Origin: Nitrospirota bacterium
GTDB taxonomy: Bacteria > Nitrospirota > Nitrospiria > Nitrospirales > NS-4
Reading direction: 5' to 3'
Assembly (NCBI GenBank): GCA_005877815.1
Contig: VBOG01000075.1
Location: 1 to 42,135, forward strand
Length of the DNA: 42,135 nucleotides
In this document: piece after piece, positions 7,614 to 15,222 of the stretch
Position numbering within the stretch: the stretch's first letter is position 1
Layout: every line of letters begins with the position of its first letter
Position numbers and translations under genes: made by a program
Notes under the pieces: generated by a model
The model's database searches: none
What the model was told of the DNA's origin: nothing
The model's input: only the letters and a program-made list of their open reading frames with translations

Positions 7614-8060
7614 TCAGTATGGAATGGTGCCGGTCGAGACATTGCCGGGCGGCCGTATGCTCCACGTGCCGGTGGTTCCTGGCGCGGACCGATGAGCATA
7701 TCGAACAGGCTCCGGTCCCCAGTGGAAGTACTTCCAATCTGAAAGCACACGAGTGTCGGTATTGAACGACAGTTCCATTCGTTCGCCGAAGCCTAAATCG
7801 GGAGCGTCAGGTGTGTTGAGAGTGTGATCCCAATGCCATACGGCCAGGAAGATTTTGTCGTTAATATTGCTGCGCGACGTGGGCATGCCCCAAGCGCGGA
7901 CGACTTCGTCATAGGTCACTCGCTTGACGGCATAATCCCAAGAGCTGCGGAACTGTTCAAGTGACGGATTCTCAAACGGCGCCGACGTGATCAAGGGCGT
8001 CGCACAGCCCTGTCCCAGACAGAAGAGCACGGAGAGCATGATGGCGATGAGGAGTCTCAG
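7614..8060 (-). CDS. small lipoprotein of unknown function
   Basis: About 148 residues. The first ATG (8039) gives MLSVLFCLGQGC, a lipobox with almost no charged N-region and no ribosome-binding site. Seven codons upstream a CTG (8060-8058) begins an R-L-L-I-A-I-M extension that completes a normal lipoprotein signal peptide, and GGAGG lies 7 bases before it; no ATG, GTG or TTG is available there. I therefore start at the CTG. The mature part resembles small outer-membrane lipoproteins of the SmpA/BamE size class (DYAVKRVTYDEVVRAWGMPTS is reminiscent of 'G-x-P' repeats in that fold), but this is not a firm match. Confidence 0.6.
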   Translation of the reverse strand: MRLLIAIMLSVLFCLGQGCATPLITSAPFENPSLEQFRSSWDYAVKRVTYDEVVRAWGMPTSRSNINDKIFLAVWHWDHTLNTPDAPDLGFGERMELSFNTDTRVLSDWKYFHWGPEPVRYAHRSAPGTTGTWSIRPPGNVSTGTIPY

Positions 8061-8091
8061 CGTCCTGCCTCCGGCGTCCCCCCAGCCCCGG

Positions 8092-8970
8092 TTACTTGCC
8101 GCCTAGTGGACGTTTAATTTTTTGCAGCAGGCTTTCAATGGGTTTCGGGCTGTCTGTCTCGCAAGCGGCTCCCCTAATACGGCTCGAGATCATGGAACAA
8201 ATGTTCATGAAGGCCTGGGCCTGTGGCGAGGCGGGGTCCGCAACCACAATCGGCATCCCATTGTCGCTGCCGACTCGAATCGCGGGGTCGATCGGAATGC
8301 GCCCGAGAAACGGCACGCCGAGTTTTTCGGCCGCCCGCTCGCCGCCGCCCGTGGAGAAGATCTCCGTACGTTCACCGCATTTGCCGCAGATAAAAAAGCT
8401 CATGTTCTCGATGATCCCCAGCACCGGCACATTGATTTTCTGGAACATCGCCAGCCCTTTTCGGGAATCGTGTAAAGCCACGGCCTGGGGCGTGGTGACG
8501 ATGACGGCGCCGGTCAGCGGGACCAGCTGGCCGATGCTCAACTGGGCGTCTCCCGTTCCCGGCGGAAGGTCAATCAGAAGATAGTCCAGCTCACCCCACT
8601 CCACGTCGCGAAGAAACTGCTGGATCGCCGTATGGATCATGGGACCGCGCCATGTGAGGGGGGTTTCCTCGGGAACGAAGAATCCCATGGAAATCAGCTT
8701 GACCCCGTGACTTTCGGCGGGGAGCAGCTTGCCGTCCTTCTGTTGAGGAGGCGTTCGCACGCCCATCATCATCGGCACGTTGGGACCATACACATCAGCA
8801 TCCATCAGCCCGACTCTGGCGCCTTGCAGTGCCAGTCCAACGGCGAGATTGACCGCGACGGTGGATTTGCCGACCCCGCCCTTGCCGCTACTCACGGCGA
8901 TCGTATACTTCACGGTCGGAATTAAATTATCCTGTGCGGCATTCGCCGCGCCGGCGTTCACTTCTCCCAT
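8092..8970 (-). CDS. mrp: Mrp/ApbC-type iron-sulfur cluster carrier P-loop ATPase
   Basis: 292 residues. The deviant Walker A motif SGKGGVGKST (about residues 28-37), DADVYGPNVPMMMG and DLPPGTGDAQ are diagnostic for Mrp/NBP35 ATPases, which bind and transfer [4Fe-4S] clusters. The CGKCGE motif is the expected CxxC cluster-binding pair at a dimer interface. The N-terminal DUF59 domain found in some Mrp proteins is missing; only about 20 residues precede the ATPase domain. AAAGGA lies about 10 bases before the ATG. Plausible clients here include the two Fe-S methylthiotransferases nearby, but this is only a neighbourhood argument. The stop lies 31 bases upstream of the lipoprotein gene. Confidence 0.92.
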   Translation of the reverse strand: MGEVNAGAANAAQDNLIPTVKYTIAVSSGKGGVGKSTVAVNLAVGLALQGARVGLMDADVYGPNVPMMMGVRTPPQQKDGKLLPAESHGVKLISMGFFVPEETPLTWRGPMIHTAIQQFLRDVEWGELDYLLIDLPPGTGDAQLSIGQLVPLTGAVIVTTPQAVALHDSRKGLAMFQKINVPVLGIIENMSFFICGKCGERTEIFSTGGGERAAEKLGVPFLGRIPIDPAIRVGSDNGMPIVVADPASPQAQAFMNICSMISSRIRGAACETDSPKPIESLLQKIKRPLGGK

Positions 8971-9073
8971 GGCCCACGTTCCTTTCCACTCTGACTGGAC
9001 TGACGTCGGACGTTCGTTAAGAACTTAACATAGCGCCGGCCGGTAAGGCTACCCGAGGGTGGCGGAATGCGCG

Positions 9074-9790
9074 TTACTTCTGCAGCAACGGGCTGATGGT
9101 CGGCCAGATGGTGTCGACGAGGATGGCATAGCCTGAACCATTCGGATGGATCCCATCGGCCTGGTTCAGGGAGGCCTGGGCGGCGACGCCTTCGAGAAAG
9201 AACGGGATCAGGGGAATCCCATATTGTTTGGCGAGGTCCGAGAACATCGCCTGGAAGGCTCGCGTGTACTCCGCTCCATAGTTCGGAGGGAGTCTCATGC
9301 CGGCAAGGACAACCTTGGAGCCGGCCGCCAGCAGACGTTGGATGATCTCACTGAGATTCGACTCTGTTTCACGCAGATTCAATCCGCGCAATCCATCGTT
9401 CGCGCCGAGTTCGACGATGACGAGGTCGGGGTTGCTCTTGAGAATCCATTCAACCCGGCGCAAACCTCCGGCCGTCGTGTCCCCGCTCACCCCGGCATTG
9501 ATGACGCGATAGCGGTAGCCGGCCAGCGACAGCTTTTCCTGCAGGCGGGCAGGATACGTCTCGCCGCTCGGCAGCCCGAGCCCGGCGGTCAAACTATCCC
9601 CGAACGCGACGAGGACGCGTTCTTCAGGACGGAACGCCGCGTTCGACGGCGGGGGAGACTTGGCTCCCGGCCGAGCATCCACGCTGGTCCCTTGAATCTT
9701 TGGAGCCGGTTTGCCGAGATGATCATCACAGCCTGGGAGTCCGAAGACCGTCAGGGCAATGAGGAGAGCGGCATAGCTGGAGCGAGGCAT
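9074..9790 (-). CDS. tesA: TesA-like GDSL arylesterase/lysophospholipase, lipoprotein
   Basis: 238 residues. SGNH-hydrolase blocks are intact: block I FGDSLTAG with Ser66, the Gly block NAGVSGDTTAGG, block III GANDG with its Asn, and block V DGIHPNGSGY with the Asp-x-x-His pair. E. coli TesA is a periplasmic thioesterase/esterase/lysophospholipase of this type. Here the N-terminus ends in a lipobox (LPGC, Cys21) with Asp at +2, so the enzyme is probably membrane-anchored and has an extra linker of about 35 residues. It is divergent from the YbbA/YbbP exporter, the arrangement known from E. coli. The start codons are only 14 bases apart. Confidence 0.9.
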   Translation of the reverse strand: MPRSSYAALLIALTVFGLPGCDDHLGKPAPKIQGTSVDARPGAKSPPPSNAAFRPEERVLVAFGDSLTAGLGLPSGETYPARLQEKLSLAGYRYRVINAGVSGDTTAGGLRRVEWILKSNPDLVIVELGANDGLRGLNLRETESNLSEIIQRLLAAGSKVVLAGMRLPPNYGAEYTRAFQAMFSDLAKQYGIPLIPFFLEGVAAQASLNQADGIHPNGSGYAILVDTIWPTISPLLQK

Positions 9791-9795
9791 ACTTC

Positions 9796-9803
9796 AGTAT
9801 ACT
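9796..9803. promoter_or_regulatory. palindromic shared -10 candidate between tesA and ybbA
   Basis: The 14-base gap between the two divergent start codons contains the perfect palindrome AGTATACT, so TATACT reads as a -10 hexamer on both strands. The predicted transcript start in each direction falls within a few bases of the start codon. No convincing -35 box is seen on either side. It may instead be an operator or chance. Confidence 0.3.
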
Positions 9804-9804
9804 C

Positions 9805-10494
9805 ATGACGATGATTGAAATTGTCAACCTGTCAATGAGGCTGACCGGCGGGGGTGAGGAAGTGTCCATCCTTGACGATATCACCCTCACCATTCCGGCC
9901 AAACAATTTGTGGCGATCGTCGGCCCCTCCGGCAGCGGCAAATCAACATTGTTGGGACTGATCGCCGGACTGGACGCACCCAGCGCCGGCGCGATCATCC
10001 TCGATGGGCTGGAGCTCGGCAGCCTGTCGGAGGACGAACTGGCCCGGATGCGTCTTCACACACTCGGATATGTGTTCCAATCGTTCCATCTCATTCCGAC
10101 ACTGACGGCGCTTGAAAACGTGGCGGTGCCGCTTGAATTGGCCGAGTCCCCCGATGTCCGCTCGAAAGCGGAGGCGCTGCTTCACGCGGTCGGATTGGGA
10201 GAACGCGCCCGTCATTATCCGATTCAACTCAGCGGAGGGGAGCAGCAGCGGGTGGCGGTGGCGCGGGCGTTCGCGAACCGGCCGCCGGTGTTGCTCGCCG
10301 ATGAACCGACCGGCAATTTGGATACCGTGACCGGCCGTCAGGTCGTCGAGTTGATCATCCGTCTCAATAGGGACCATGGCAGCACGTTGGTGCTGGTCAC
10401 CCATGATCCCATCCTGGCGTCGCACGCCGACCGCGTCGTGACATTGATGGATGGGCGCATCGCGTCCGACGAGCTACGGATGCCGGATTCGTGA
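9805..10494 (+). CDS. ybbA: ABC transporter ATP-binding protein YbbA (LolD/MacB family)
   Basis: 229 residues, one complete ABC ATPase: Walker [10 protein letters not shown] (residues 40-48), Q-loop in [10 protein letters not shown], signature [14 protein letters not shown], Walker [12 protein letters not shown] and switch His in VLVTHDP. The [14 protein letters not shown] segment is typical of the LolD/MacB/YbbA group that works with FtsX-type permeases on lipids or lipoproteins rather than on small solutes. The stop overlaps the start of the permease gene. Together with the divergent TesA-like esterase it reproduces the E. coli tesA-ybbA-ybbP locus, suggesting a role in membrane lipid or lysophospholipid handling. 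A second ATG (9811) is also possible. Confidence 0.92.
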   Translation: MTMIEIVNLSMRLTGGGEEVSILDDITLTIPAKQFVAIVGPSGSGKSTLLGLIAGLDAPSAGAIILDGLELGSLSEDELARMRLHTLGYVFQSFHLIPTLTALENVAVPLELAESPDVRSKAEALLHAVGLGERARHYPIQLSGGEQQRVAVARAFANRPPVLLADEPTGNLDTVTGRQVVELIIRLNRDHGSTLVLVTHDPILASHADRVVTLMDGRIASDELRMPDS

Positions 10495-13016
10495 TGATGT
10501 CGTTACCGTTCCGCATGGCGATCCGCGAGACGACGGCCGCGTGGCGCCATTTCACATTCTTCTTTATCTCCATCTCGTTGGGTGTCTACGCCATCGTCTC
10601 TGTCGGCGTGTTCGCTGCCAATCTTGACGGCGCGATTCACCGGGAAGCGCGCAACCTGATGGCTGCCGACGTGCAGGTGCGCGTGAATCGCCCGTTGACC
10701 GCCGATGGAACGGCCTTCATGACGGCATTGCAAGGGCGCGGCATCACCATCGTGCATGCGAGCGAACTCGTGGCAATGGCCGCGGCGTCGCGTCCGAATC
10801 CCGAGACTCAACTCATCGAGTTGAAGGCGGTAGAACCCGGCTACCCTTTCTACGGGAAGCTTGTGACCGAACCGCCCGGTTCAGCCGCTCTCCTGTTTGA
10901 CGGACTCAATGCCCTGGCACAGGAAAGCTTGCTGATCCACCTCAATCTCGCAGTGGGGGAAACGGTGAGGATTGGACAGGCTGACTTTCGGATCGTCGGG
11001 GTGTTGAAGAAGGAACCGGACCGGGCCGCGGGGGCGTTCAGTTTCGGTCCGCGGGTGCTGATCTCGCAGAAAGGCCTCGCAGACGCGCGGCTGGTGCAGC
11101 CGGGTAGCCGTGTGACGCATCGTTATCTTCTGAAGCTTCCAGATGCCCTCGGCCCCGGCGATGTTCGACGCGAACTCGCCGACACATTCCCGGACAGGAT
11201 GGCGCGGATTAGCAGCTATGAGGAGTCGCAGCCGATGCTCCGCCAGTTCCTGGGCCAGCTCACCATGTATCTCGGACTTGTGGCACTCATCGCCTTGATC
11301 GTAGGCGGCATCGGCGTCGCTGCCAGTGTCCGCGCGTTTCTAAAGGAGAAGATGGAAACGATCGCCGTCCTCAAGGTGCTTGGGGCCACGCCGGCAACCA
11401 TCCTGCAGATCTATGTCATGCAGACCCTGTTCTTGGGATTGCTGGGTAGTGTGGCAGGCGCGGGCATTGGGGTCGCGATTCAGTTCGCGTTGCCGCTCGT
11501 GCTGCGGCAGTGGCTGCCGGTTGAGTTGGAATTTCATTGGGCACTTTTGCCCCTCGGGCGTGGAATCGCCATGGGGATGATGACGACCGCGCTGTTTGCG
11601 CTCTGGCCGCTCCTTGAAATTCAACACATCCGGCCCAATCTCGTGTTTCGCCGAGAGGTGGCCAAGGATCGGAACAGCGCTCCCACGCGGTCGGCATGGG
11701 CCATCGGCGGCATATTGGCATTTGCGCTGGCGGCGCTGGCGTTGTGGCAAGCCGGATCCTGGCGCTCCGCAGGCGTCTTCATCGGCGCGCTGATTCTCGC
11801 CCTCGGACTTTTGCAGGGATCGGCGTGGGGCCTCGTCCGGTTGGCCAAGCATCTGCCGCACGGGCGTTCGGTTGCCTGGCGCCAGGGCATGGCAAATCTC
11901 CATCGTCCCGGCAGTCAGACAACCACCGTGGTCATCTCGGTCGGCATCGCAGTGATGCTGATCCTCGCCATCCATCTCGTCGAACAGAATATGCTGTCGG
12001 AGATCGGTGAAAACGCGCCATCCGACTCGCCCACCTTCTTCTTCATCGATATCCAGCCGGACCAACACGCTGCGTTCAAGAATCTCCTGACCGAACGGGG
12101 TTACACTCATCCCACGCTCACGCCGCTCGTGCGGTCGCGCCTGTCCGCGCTCAATCGCCGGGAGATTCGTCCGGAGGATTATGACAAGCGCGAACACGGA
12201 TGGTATTTCACGAGGGAGTACGTGCTGACGTTTCAACAAGACCTGCCCAAAGGCAATGTGCTGTTGAAGGGAAAATGGTGGCATGAGCCACTCGCGTCTC
12301 CTGTGCCGCGCGTGTCGGTTGAAGAAGAGGCGGCCAGGCGGCTCGGATTGGACCTGGGATCCACCATAGAATTCGACATCCAGGGTGCAAAAATAACGGG
12401 ACGCGTGAGCAATATTCGAAAAGTGGACTGGGGGAATCTGTCCACCAACTTTTACTTCATCTTCGAGCCGGGCGCTTTGGACGGGGCGCCCATGACCTAT
12501 GTAGCGACCGCACGCGTACTCCCGAAAGATGAAGTGTCGTTGCAGCGGGCCGTGGTGGCGGCGTTTCCCAATGTGTCGGCGATCAACATCCGAGACATCC
12601 TGGAATCGGTGACCCGCGTCCTTGACCGCATCAGCCTTGTGATCCGGTTCATGGCGGGGCTCACCATTCTCGCCGGAATGATCGTGCTTGCCGGAGCGCT
12701 TGCCGCCACGCGCTTTCAAAGAATTTACGAAGCGATGATCCTCAAGGCCATCGGGGCGACGCGAGGGGTGATCGCAAGGATGTTCATCTGGGAATATTCT
12801 CTCCTCGGCGCGGCTGCAGGGGTGATCGGGGCTGTCCTCGCCACGGGGCTATCCTGGGCGGTGATGACCTGGATTCTCGATGTCCAGTGGCGTTTTCGGC
12901 CGATCGCGGTGGCGGGTGGAATATTGACGACCGTCATCCTCACGGTCGCCGTGGGCTTTCTCTCCACATTCCGGGTCCTCGGGCAGAAACCGCTTCCCGT
13001 GCTGCGCCAGGAATAA
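10494..13016 (+). CDS. ybbP: FtsX-like ABC permease YbbP
   Basis: About 840 residues. The layout is that of YbbP: an N-terminal membrane helix (HFTFFFISISLGVYAIVSVG), a periplasmic domain, a first FtsX module of three helices (about 255-380), two middle helices (about 405-455), a helix plus second periplasmic domain, and a final FtsX module of three helices (about 715-840). The FtsX modules contain the usual ...VLKVLGAT... and ...MILKAIGAT... coupling segments. GTG (10491), ATG (10494) and ATG (10497) are all in frame; I take the first ATG, which overlaps the ybbA stop. It is the membrane partner of YbbA; the substrate is unknown. Confidence 0.9.
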   Translation: MMSLPFRMAIRETTAAWRHFTFFFISISLGVYAIVSVGVFAANLDGAIHREARNLMAADVQVRVNRPLTADGTAFMTALQGRGITIVHASELVAMAAASRPNPETQLIELKAVEPGYPFYGKLVTEPPGSAALLFDGLNALAQESLLIHLNLAVGETVRIGQADFRIVGVLKKEPDRAAGAFSFGPRVLISQKGLADARLVQPGSRVTHRYLLKLPDALGPGDVRRELADTFPDRMARISSYEESQPMLRQFLGQLTMYLGLVALIALIVGGIGVAASVRAFLKEKMETIAVLKVLGATPATILQIYVMQTLFLGLLGSVAGAGIGVAIQFALPLVLRQWLPVELEFHWALLPLGRGIAMGMMTTALFALWPLLEIQHIRPNLVFRREVAKDRNSAPTRSAWAIGGILAFALAALALWQAGSWRSAGVFIGALILALGLLQGSAWGLVRLAKHLPHGRSVAWRQGMANLHRPGSQTTTVVISVGIAVMLILAIHLVEQNMLSEIGENAPSDSPTFFFIDIQPDQHAAFKNLLTERGYTHPTLTPLVRSRLSALNRREIRPEDYDKREHGWYFTREYVLTFQQDLPKGNVLLKGKWWHEPLASPVPRVSVEEEAARRLGLDLGSTIEFDIQGAKITGRVSNIRKVDWGNLSTNFYFIFEPGALDGAPMTYVATARVLPKDEVSLQRAVVAAFPNVSAINIRDILESVTRVLDRISLVIRFMAGLTILAGMIVLAGALAATRFQRIYEAMILKAIGATRGVIARMFIWEYSLLGAAAGVIGAVLATGLSWAVMTWILDVQWRFRPIAVAGGILTTVILTVAVGFLSTFRVLGQKPLPVLRQE

Positions 13017-13210
13017 TTATCACGGGCAACCCGGTTGCTCTTGGCGCGGGTGTTATTGTGCAGCCCAGACGTGCTTGTGGTGCCGACATCGCGGCCGCCA
13101 AGATCCGCGTCACACCACTGTGCTCCGCCTGGGCGCCCGCACAATGCCAGCCGCGCCACTGCAACGGGTCAGCAGCTTGACTCACCTAGGGGTTCTGCTA
13201 GGATGGGCGG

Positions 13211-14464
13211 ATGATGTGGTTCAGCATTCTCGGTGCGGTCGTGGCTGGTTTCATTCTTGGCATCGGCACGGCGTTCGTCTTCAGGCTCCTGCAGGCACGG
13301 ACGGCCAAAGATTTGGCGGAGGAATTGTTTCGCGAGAGTGAACTCCAGCGCAAGGCCAGTCTGGAGGCGGTACTCGACAATATGAAGTCCAGCTTCGGAC
13401 ATCTCTCGCTCGACGTGCTGGCGAAATCCACCGATCAATTCCTGAAGCTCGCGAAATCCAAATTGGACGCGGAGCGCGAGGCGAGCGTCACCGAGTTAGG
13501 CGCGAAGAAGGGCCTGATTGACCAGCAGTTGGTGCGGATGAACTCTGAGCTGGAGAACGTGTCGAAGCTGATGAAGGATCTCGAAAAGGACAGAGCCGAG
13601 AAATTCGGTGAGCTGTCGTCTCAACTAAAACTCGCCACCGCTCAGACTGCGGACCTGATGCACACGACGACGACGCTCAAGGAAGCGCTCGCCAGCACGA
13701 AGGTCAGAGGCCAATGGGGCGAGCGGATGGCCGAAGATGTGCTGCGGCTGGCCGGCTTGCTGGAGAATGTCAATTATCTGAAACAGAAGACGATCCAAGG
13801 AATGGGCACCCGGCCCGACTTTACCTTCCTGCTTCCGCGCGACCTGAAGCTGAACATGGACGTCAAGTTTCCCTTGGACAATTACCTTCGGTTTCTTGAA
13901 GCCGAGTCGGACGCCGACAAGTCCAAATTTCGCGGGGACTTCCTGCGGGACGTCAAGGCGAGGATCAAGGAGGTCTCGACGCGCGATTACATCAATCCCG
14001 AACAGCAGACCGTGGATTATGTGCTGCTTTTTATTCCCAACGAACAGATCTATGCCTTCATCCATGAACAGGACTCCACCATCTTGGATGATGGAATGCG
14101 AAACAGCGTGGTGTTTTGTTCCCCGGTCACGCTCTTTGCGATCCTGGCGATCATCAGGAAGGCCGTCGACAATTTTGCGCTGGAGCAGACCTCGAATGAG
14201 ATCCTTTCACTGCTGGGCCTGTTCAAGAAACAATGGGATGAATTTCTTGGCAAGCTTGATCAGCTCGGCAAGCGGCTCGAGGATGCGCAGAAGGAGTACG
14301 ATGCTCTGACCACGACCCGGCGACGGCAACTCGACAAGCCGCTCAATAAAATAGAAGACCTCAGAAAACAGCGGGGATTGCCTGCGGCCAATGACGATGA
14401 CCACGGCGTCGTGCTCGTAAAAACGGATCCTGCCTCGCAGCGTGTTCCGGCACCCCTCGACTGA
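13211..14464 (+). CDS. rmuC: DNA recombination protein RmuC
   Basis: 417 residues. An N-terminal membrane helix (about residues 2-25) is followed by a long coiled coil (about 35-150) and the RmuC nuclease-like core: VRGQWGERMAEDVLRLAGL, RPDFTFLLP, LNMDVKFPLDNYLRFLE and the C-terminal region with ...IFIPNEQIYAF.... The core belongs to the PD-(D/E)xK-like fold, and the D-x-K in MDVKFP matches the expected catalytic pair. RmuC limits inversion at short repeats in E. coli. AGGATGGGCGG precedes the ATG. It follows ybbP after about 195 bases in which I see no gene, only a short GCAACCCGGTTGC hairpin too weak to call. Confidence 0.93.
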   Translation: MMWFSILGAVVAGFILGIGTAFVFRLLQARTAKDLAEELFRESELQRKASLEAVLDNMKSSFGHLSLDVLAKSTDQFLKLAKSKLDAEREASVTELGAKKGLIDQQLVRMNSELENVSKLMKDLEKDRAEKFGELSSQLKLATAQTADLMHTTTTLKEALASTKVRGQWGERMAEDVLRLAGLLENVNYLKQKTIQGMGTRPDFTFLLPRDLKLNMDVKFPLDNYLRFLEAESDADKSKFRGDFLRDVKARIKEVSTRDYINPEQQTVDYVLLFIPNEQIYAFIHEQDSTILDDGMRNSVVFCSPVTLFAILAIIRKAVDNFALEQTSNEILSLLGLFKKQWDEFLGKLDQLGKRLEDAQKEYDALTTTRRRQLDKPLNKIEDLRKQRGLPAANDDDHGVVLVKTDPASQRVPAPLD

Positions 14465-14467
14465 AGC

Positions 14468-14482
14468 GCGCCCCTCGGGCGC
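14468..14482 (+). terminator. weak hairpin terminator after rmuC
   Basis: A 6-bp perfect stem GCGCCC/GGGCGC with a CTC loop lies directly after the rmuC stop. The nearest T-run (CTTTTG, 14491-14496) is 9 bases past the stem, so intrinsic termination would be inefficient. Confidence 0.35.
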
Positions 14483-14529
14483 CCTTGCGTCTTTTGTTGA
14501 ACCCGTGATAGCGTATCAGCGCAATTTAT

Positions 14530-14576
14530 CGCTGGGGGGGTCTGGCGATGGAGAGCAGGGAGAAAAGACCCCAGCG
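14530..14576 (+). ncRNA. long hairpin in the leader of the RRM protein gene
   Basis: CGCTGGGG (14530-14537) pairs with CCCCAGCG (14569-14576), and after a three-G bulge TCT (14541-14543) pairs with AGA (14566-14568), giving an 11-bp stem around a 22-base purine-rich loop. It sits about 130 bases before the RRM start codon within a 240-base gene-free stretch. Cold-shock and RNA-binding protein genes often have long structured leaders, so it may be a regulatory 5' UTR element. No matching known family is recognised. Confidence 0.4.
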
Positions 14577-14704
14577 CGATATGTCTTGAAATAGGGACTG
14601 CTGATTAGGAGGACAGCCTGCCTCGATGCCGCCTGTGCCGTGCGATTCACACCCCAGATGTTCCTTGCTTCATGACAGCATCGCATCAGTAAAGGAGGTA
14701 CCCA

Positions 14705-15034
14705 ATGGGTACAAAGTTGTATGTGGGCGGCTTGCCCTATTCCACCACCGATCAACAGCTTCAAGAGCTGTTCTCTCAACAAGGATCGGTGACGTCTGCG
14801 AAAGTCATCACCGATCGCTATACCGGGCAGTCGCGCGGGTTTGGATTCGTCGAGATGGCCACGGGCGAGGAAGCGCAAAAGGCCATCAGCGCCTTGAACG
14901 GCACCGAAATGGGTGGCCGCACGATCACAGTGAATGAGGCTCGTCCTCAAGAGCGGACAGGCGGCGGAGGCGGTGGGGGAGGTTATGGCGGAGGCGGCGG
15001 GGGAGACCGCGGCGGCCGTGGAGGCCGCTGGTAA
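14705..15034 (+). CDS. glycine-rich RRM RNA-binding protein
   Basis: 109 residues: one RNA recognition motif (about 1-80) with RNP2 LYVGGL and RNP1 RGFGFVEM, both with the expected aromatic residues, then a Gly/Arg-rich tail (GGGGGGGG, GDRGGRGGRW). The architecture matches cyanobacterial Rbp and plant GRP proteins, which bind single-stranded RNA and are often cold-induced. A strong AAAGGAGG site lies 7 bases before the ATG, and a strong terminator follows, so it is monocistronic and probably abundant. A 240-base upstream region with a long hairpin could carry its regulation. A second, more divergent RRM gene is at 41580-41897. Confidence 0.93.
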   Translation: MGTKLYVGGLPYSTTDQQLQELFSQQGSVTSAKVITDRYTGQSRGFGFVEMATGEEAQKAISALNGTEMGGRTITVNEARPQERTGGGGGGGGYGGGGGGDRGGRGGRW

Positions 15035-15069
15035 GTCCGCCTACCCGATACAAAATAGGCTAAAACGAG

Positions 15070-15102
15070 GCAGGGATCCCTCGAGATCCCTGCTTTTTTT
15101 TT
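15070..15102 (+). terminator. strong Rho-independent terminator of the RRM gene
   Basis: GCAGGGAT (15070-15077) pairs perfectly with ATCCCTGC (15086-15093) around an 8-base loop and is followed at once by nine Ts. This is a textbook intrinsic terminator, 36 bases past the RRM stop codon. Confidence 0.93.
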
Positions 15103-15222
15103 GGCGATCAGCCCCTCATTTCATTTTCATCCTACTTTTTCATTTCTTCTTTCGTTTAGTTTGACCCACCAAAAGGGTTATGGTACGGTAACGATACTAC
15201 TTTTTTCGTCGTTTGCCGTCTC

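Noticed and set aside
11340-12719. Minus-strand open frame (459 codons) opposite ybbP
   Set aside because: An antisense shadow of the permease, with low-complexity charged composition and no domain.
13017-13210. Possible terminator or small gene between ybbP and rmuC
   Set aside because: Only a 5-bp hairpin without a T-run is seen, and the open frames show no ribosome-binding site or coding character.
15159-15196. TTGACC followed by TACGGT or GATACT as a promoter of the MFS gene
   Set aside because: Spacings (18 to a poor -10, or 26 to a better one) and matches are not convincing.
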